Both the position numbers and the translations under genes were made by a program. The notes beneath the pieces are model-generated. The model made no database searches and was not told the origin of the DNA. It was given only the letters and a program-made list of their open reading frames with translations. Of a stretch of 6,776 nt of DNA, positions 5,200 to 6,776 are shown one piece after another (position 1 is the first letter of the stretch; each line of letters begins with the position of its first letter). Origin of the DNA: Propionibacteriales bacterium (GTDB lineage Bacteria; Actinomycetota; Actinomycetes; Propionibacteriales; Propionibacteriaceae); assembly GCA_030453285.1 (NCBI GenBank), contig JAKDKP010000123.1, positions 1 through 6,776 on the forward strand, written 5' to 3'.

Positions 5200-6776
5200 T
5201 CAGCGCTTCGGCTTCACCACCCGTGCCGACCCGCCGAACCCGCGCTCGGTCTCCGCGGCTGCCGACAGCGTGCCGCGCCTGCCGATCGCGATCCCGGACG
5301 CGTTGCCGGTCCATCGGGTGCTGGTCAGCTTGTGGCCCAGATCGGCGAGCCCCTGCCCGGTGGCGGAGCCGACCAACCCCAGATCGCCGGATTCCTTGCC
5401 GTTGCGCGAACTCAGTCGGGGAGCGGCGATCGCCGCCACCAACGGCAGATCGCGCTCGATGTGGCCGACGATGATCTGCGCCACCGAGGTGATGATGGTG
5501 GCACCACCGGGCGTGCCGCAGACAAGCACCGGACGGCGACCGTCCTGCAGGATGGTCGGGCTCATTGACGACCGCGGACGCTTCTGAGGGCCGGGCAGGT
5601 TCGGGTCCGGCACGCCCTTGGTGAGTGGTACGAAGTTGAAGTCGGTCAGCTCGTTGTTGAGCAGGAACCCGTACCCGGGAACGGTGATCGCCGACCCGCC
5701 GGTCTGTTCGATGGTGAGCGTGTACGACACCGCGTTGCCCCAGCGGTCCACCACATTCAGATGCGTTGTCGACGGGCCTTCGTACGGTTCGCGTTGTCCC
5801 TTGCCGGGCCGGGGGTCGTCCTCGTAGTCGCCGTCGGGGCTGCCGAACGGTATCGGTCGTGGTTGGGCCCGATCGGGGTCGAACAGCTCGGCGCGCTCCC
5901 GGGCAAACCGCTGGTCGAGGAGTTCCCGGACCGGCACCTTCGGAACGTCGCCGACCCAGCGGTTGCGGTCGGCGAACGCGGTGGCGCAGGCCTCGGAGAA
6001 GCGGTGCAGCCAGTCCACCTCGGACAGCTTGGCGATCGGCACCCCGGTGCGTTCCTCGTACGCCTCGAGCAGGTTGAGGATCTCACCAACGGCGATCCCG
6101 CCCGAACTCGGCACGGCCATCCCGTACACGTCGAAACCGCGGTACCGGCTGCGCGTGGCTGCCTGCACCGGTGCGGTGTAGCGGCGGATGTCGTCGAAGG
6201 TCATCGTGCTCTTCAGCACCGAGACACCCGGGGCGGTGGTGGGGTTGCGCGCCTCGTCGACGATCGCGCGGGCGATCCGGCCGTGGTAGAACTCATCCAC
6301 GCCGTGGCTGTGCAGACGGAGCTGACGATAGGTGTCGGCCAGATCGGGGTTGCGGAAGGTGTCGCCGACCTCGGGTGCCTGGCCGTTGGTCAGGAAGAGC
6401 TCGGCCGAGGCGGGGAATGTCGCCAGCCGTTCGGCGTTGTCGGCGGTCTGCTTGCGGAAGTTGTCATCGACGGTGAAGCCGCGCCGCGCCAGTTCCTCGG
6501 CCGGCTCGAGCAGCTCGCTGAGCTGCCGGGTGCCGAACCTCTTCGCCGCCACCGCCCAGGTGAGAGGCGTTCCCGGCACGCCGACCGAGGCGCCGGAGGT
6601 GACGACGGCGTCGAAGTCCAGGGCGTTGCCAGCACCATCGGTGAAGACCTTCTCGTCGTACGAGGCCGGTGCGGTTTCGCGTCCGTTGATCGTCGACACC
6701 CGGCCGGTCCGGGCGTTGTGGAAGACGAAGAAGCCGCCGCCGCCGATGCCGCACGAGTAGGGTTCGGTGACACCAA
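5200..6776 (-). CDS. ggt: Gamma-glutamyltransferase (GGT), 5' end outside the window
   Basis: The last 524 residues of a gamma-glutamyltranspeptidase, an N-terminal nucleophile hydrolase normally exported and self-cleaved into large and small subunits. It hydrolyses or transfers gamma-glutamyl groups from glutathione and related compounds. Numbering from the first complete codon (6772-6774), 'GIGGGGFF' (9-16) and 'GRETAP' (31-36, Arg32 likely binding the substrate carboxylate) open the visible part. The self-cleavage site and catalytic Thr is residue 336, first Thr of 'TTHLNVVD' (codon 5767-5769), leaving a small subunit of 189 residues. 'YTLTIEQTGGS' (351-361) with Glu356, 'NNELTDF' (373-379), 'SSMSPTI' (402-408) and 'GTPGGATII' (420-428) complete the active site. 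The Glu at 356 and the short stretch before 'GPQKRP' look like the Bacillus-type, lid-poor form rather than E. coli GGT. The frame stays open to the window edge; the missing 60-80 residues should include the signal peptide. GTG 6699 is internal. Confidence 0.96.
   Translation of the reverse strand, partial: GVTEPYSCGIGGGGFFVFHNARTGRVSTINGRETAPASYDEKVFTDGAGNALDFDAVVTSGASVGVPGTPLTWAVAAKRFGTRQLSELLEPAEELARRGFTVDDNFRKQTADNAERLATFPASAELFLTNGQAPEVGDTFRNPDLADTYRQLRLHSHGVDEFYHGRIARAIVDEARNPTTAPGVSVLKSTMTFDDIRRYTAPVQAATRSRYRGFDVYGMAVPSSGGIAVGEILNLLEAYEERTGVPIAKLSEVDWLHRFSEACATAFADRNRWVGDVPKVPVRELLDQRFARERAELFDPDRAQPRPIPFGSPDGDYEDDPRPGKGQREPYEGPSTTHLNVVDRWGNAVSYTLTIEQTGGSAITVPGYGFLLNNELTDFNFVPLTKGVPDPNLPGPQKRPRSSMSPTILQDGRRPVLVCGTPGGATIITSVAQIIVGHIERDLPLVAAIAAPRLSSRNGKESGDLGLVGSATGQGLADLGHKLTSTRWTGNASGIAIGRRGTLSAAAETERGFGGSARVVKPKR

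Overview
The window comes from a high-GC Gram-positive bacterium, most likely an actinomycete. Third codon positions are strongly G/C-biased, GTG starts are used, and several protein variants have an actinobacterial flavour: the LtrA clade, the 'GQDPYPTPG' form of uracil-DNA glycosylase, and a stand-alone GrpB/UPF0157 protein. Genus is not decidable from the sequence. Nothing here looks like a mobile element, CRISPR array, RNA gene or phage region; coding density is very high and no gap between genes exceeds about 120 bases.

Left part (plus strand unless stated): the 3' end of a NodB-type polysaccharide (peptidoglycan) deacetylase (2-550); a GrpB/UPF0157 family protein (588-1169); a small VOC/glyoxalase-fold protein on the minus strand (1187-1585), convergent with grpB; then, divergent from it across 83 bases, a class I SAM-dependent methyltransferase (1669-2490), followed closely by an LtrA-family multi-pass membrane protein (2500-3660).

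Right part (all minus strand): peptide methionine sulfoxide reductase MsrA (3647-4279), whose 3' end overlaps that of ltrA by 14 bases; family 1 uracil-DNA glycosylase Ung (4397-5083); and the bulk of a gamma-glutamyltransferase (5200-6776, 5' end outside the window). These are stand-alone housekeeping and maintenance genes (cell-wall modification, protein repair, DNA repair, gamma-glutamyl metabolism), and the window does not show them forming one pathway.

The most consistent non-coding signal is at gene starts. All six genes whose start lies in the window lack a properly spaced Shine-Dalgarno sequence. Each has a -10-like hexamer (TAGNNT in five cases, CACAAT in one) ending 6 to 8 bases before the start codon, which is the signature of leaderless transcription. 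Two intergenic regions carry repeats: a nested inverted repeat between ggt and ung (5117-5182), and a 12-base tandem repeat between ung and msrA (4344-4377). A short motif is shared between the two regions. I found no convincing undescribed multi-gene system; these small-scale regulatory and structural features are the points worth following.
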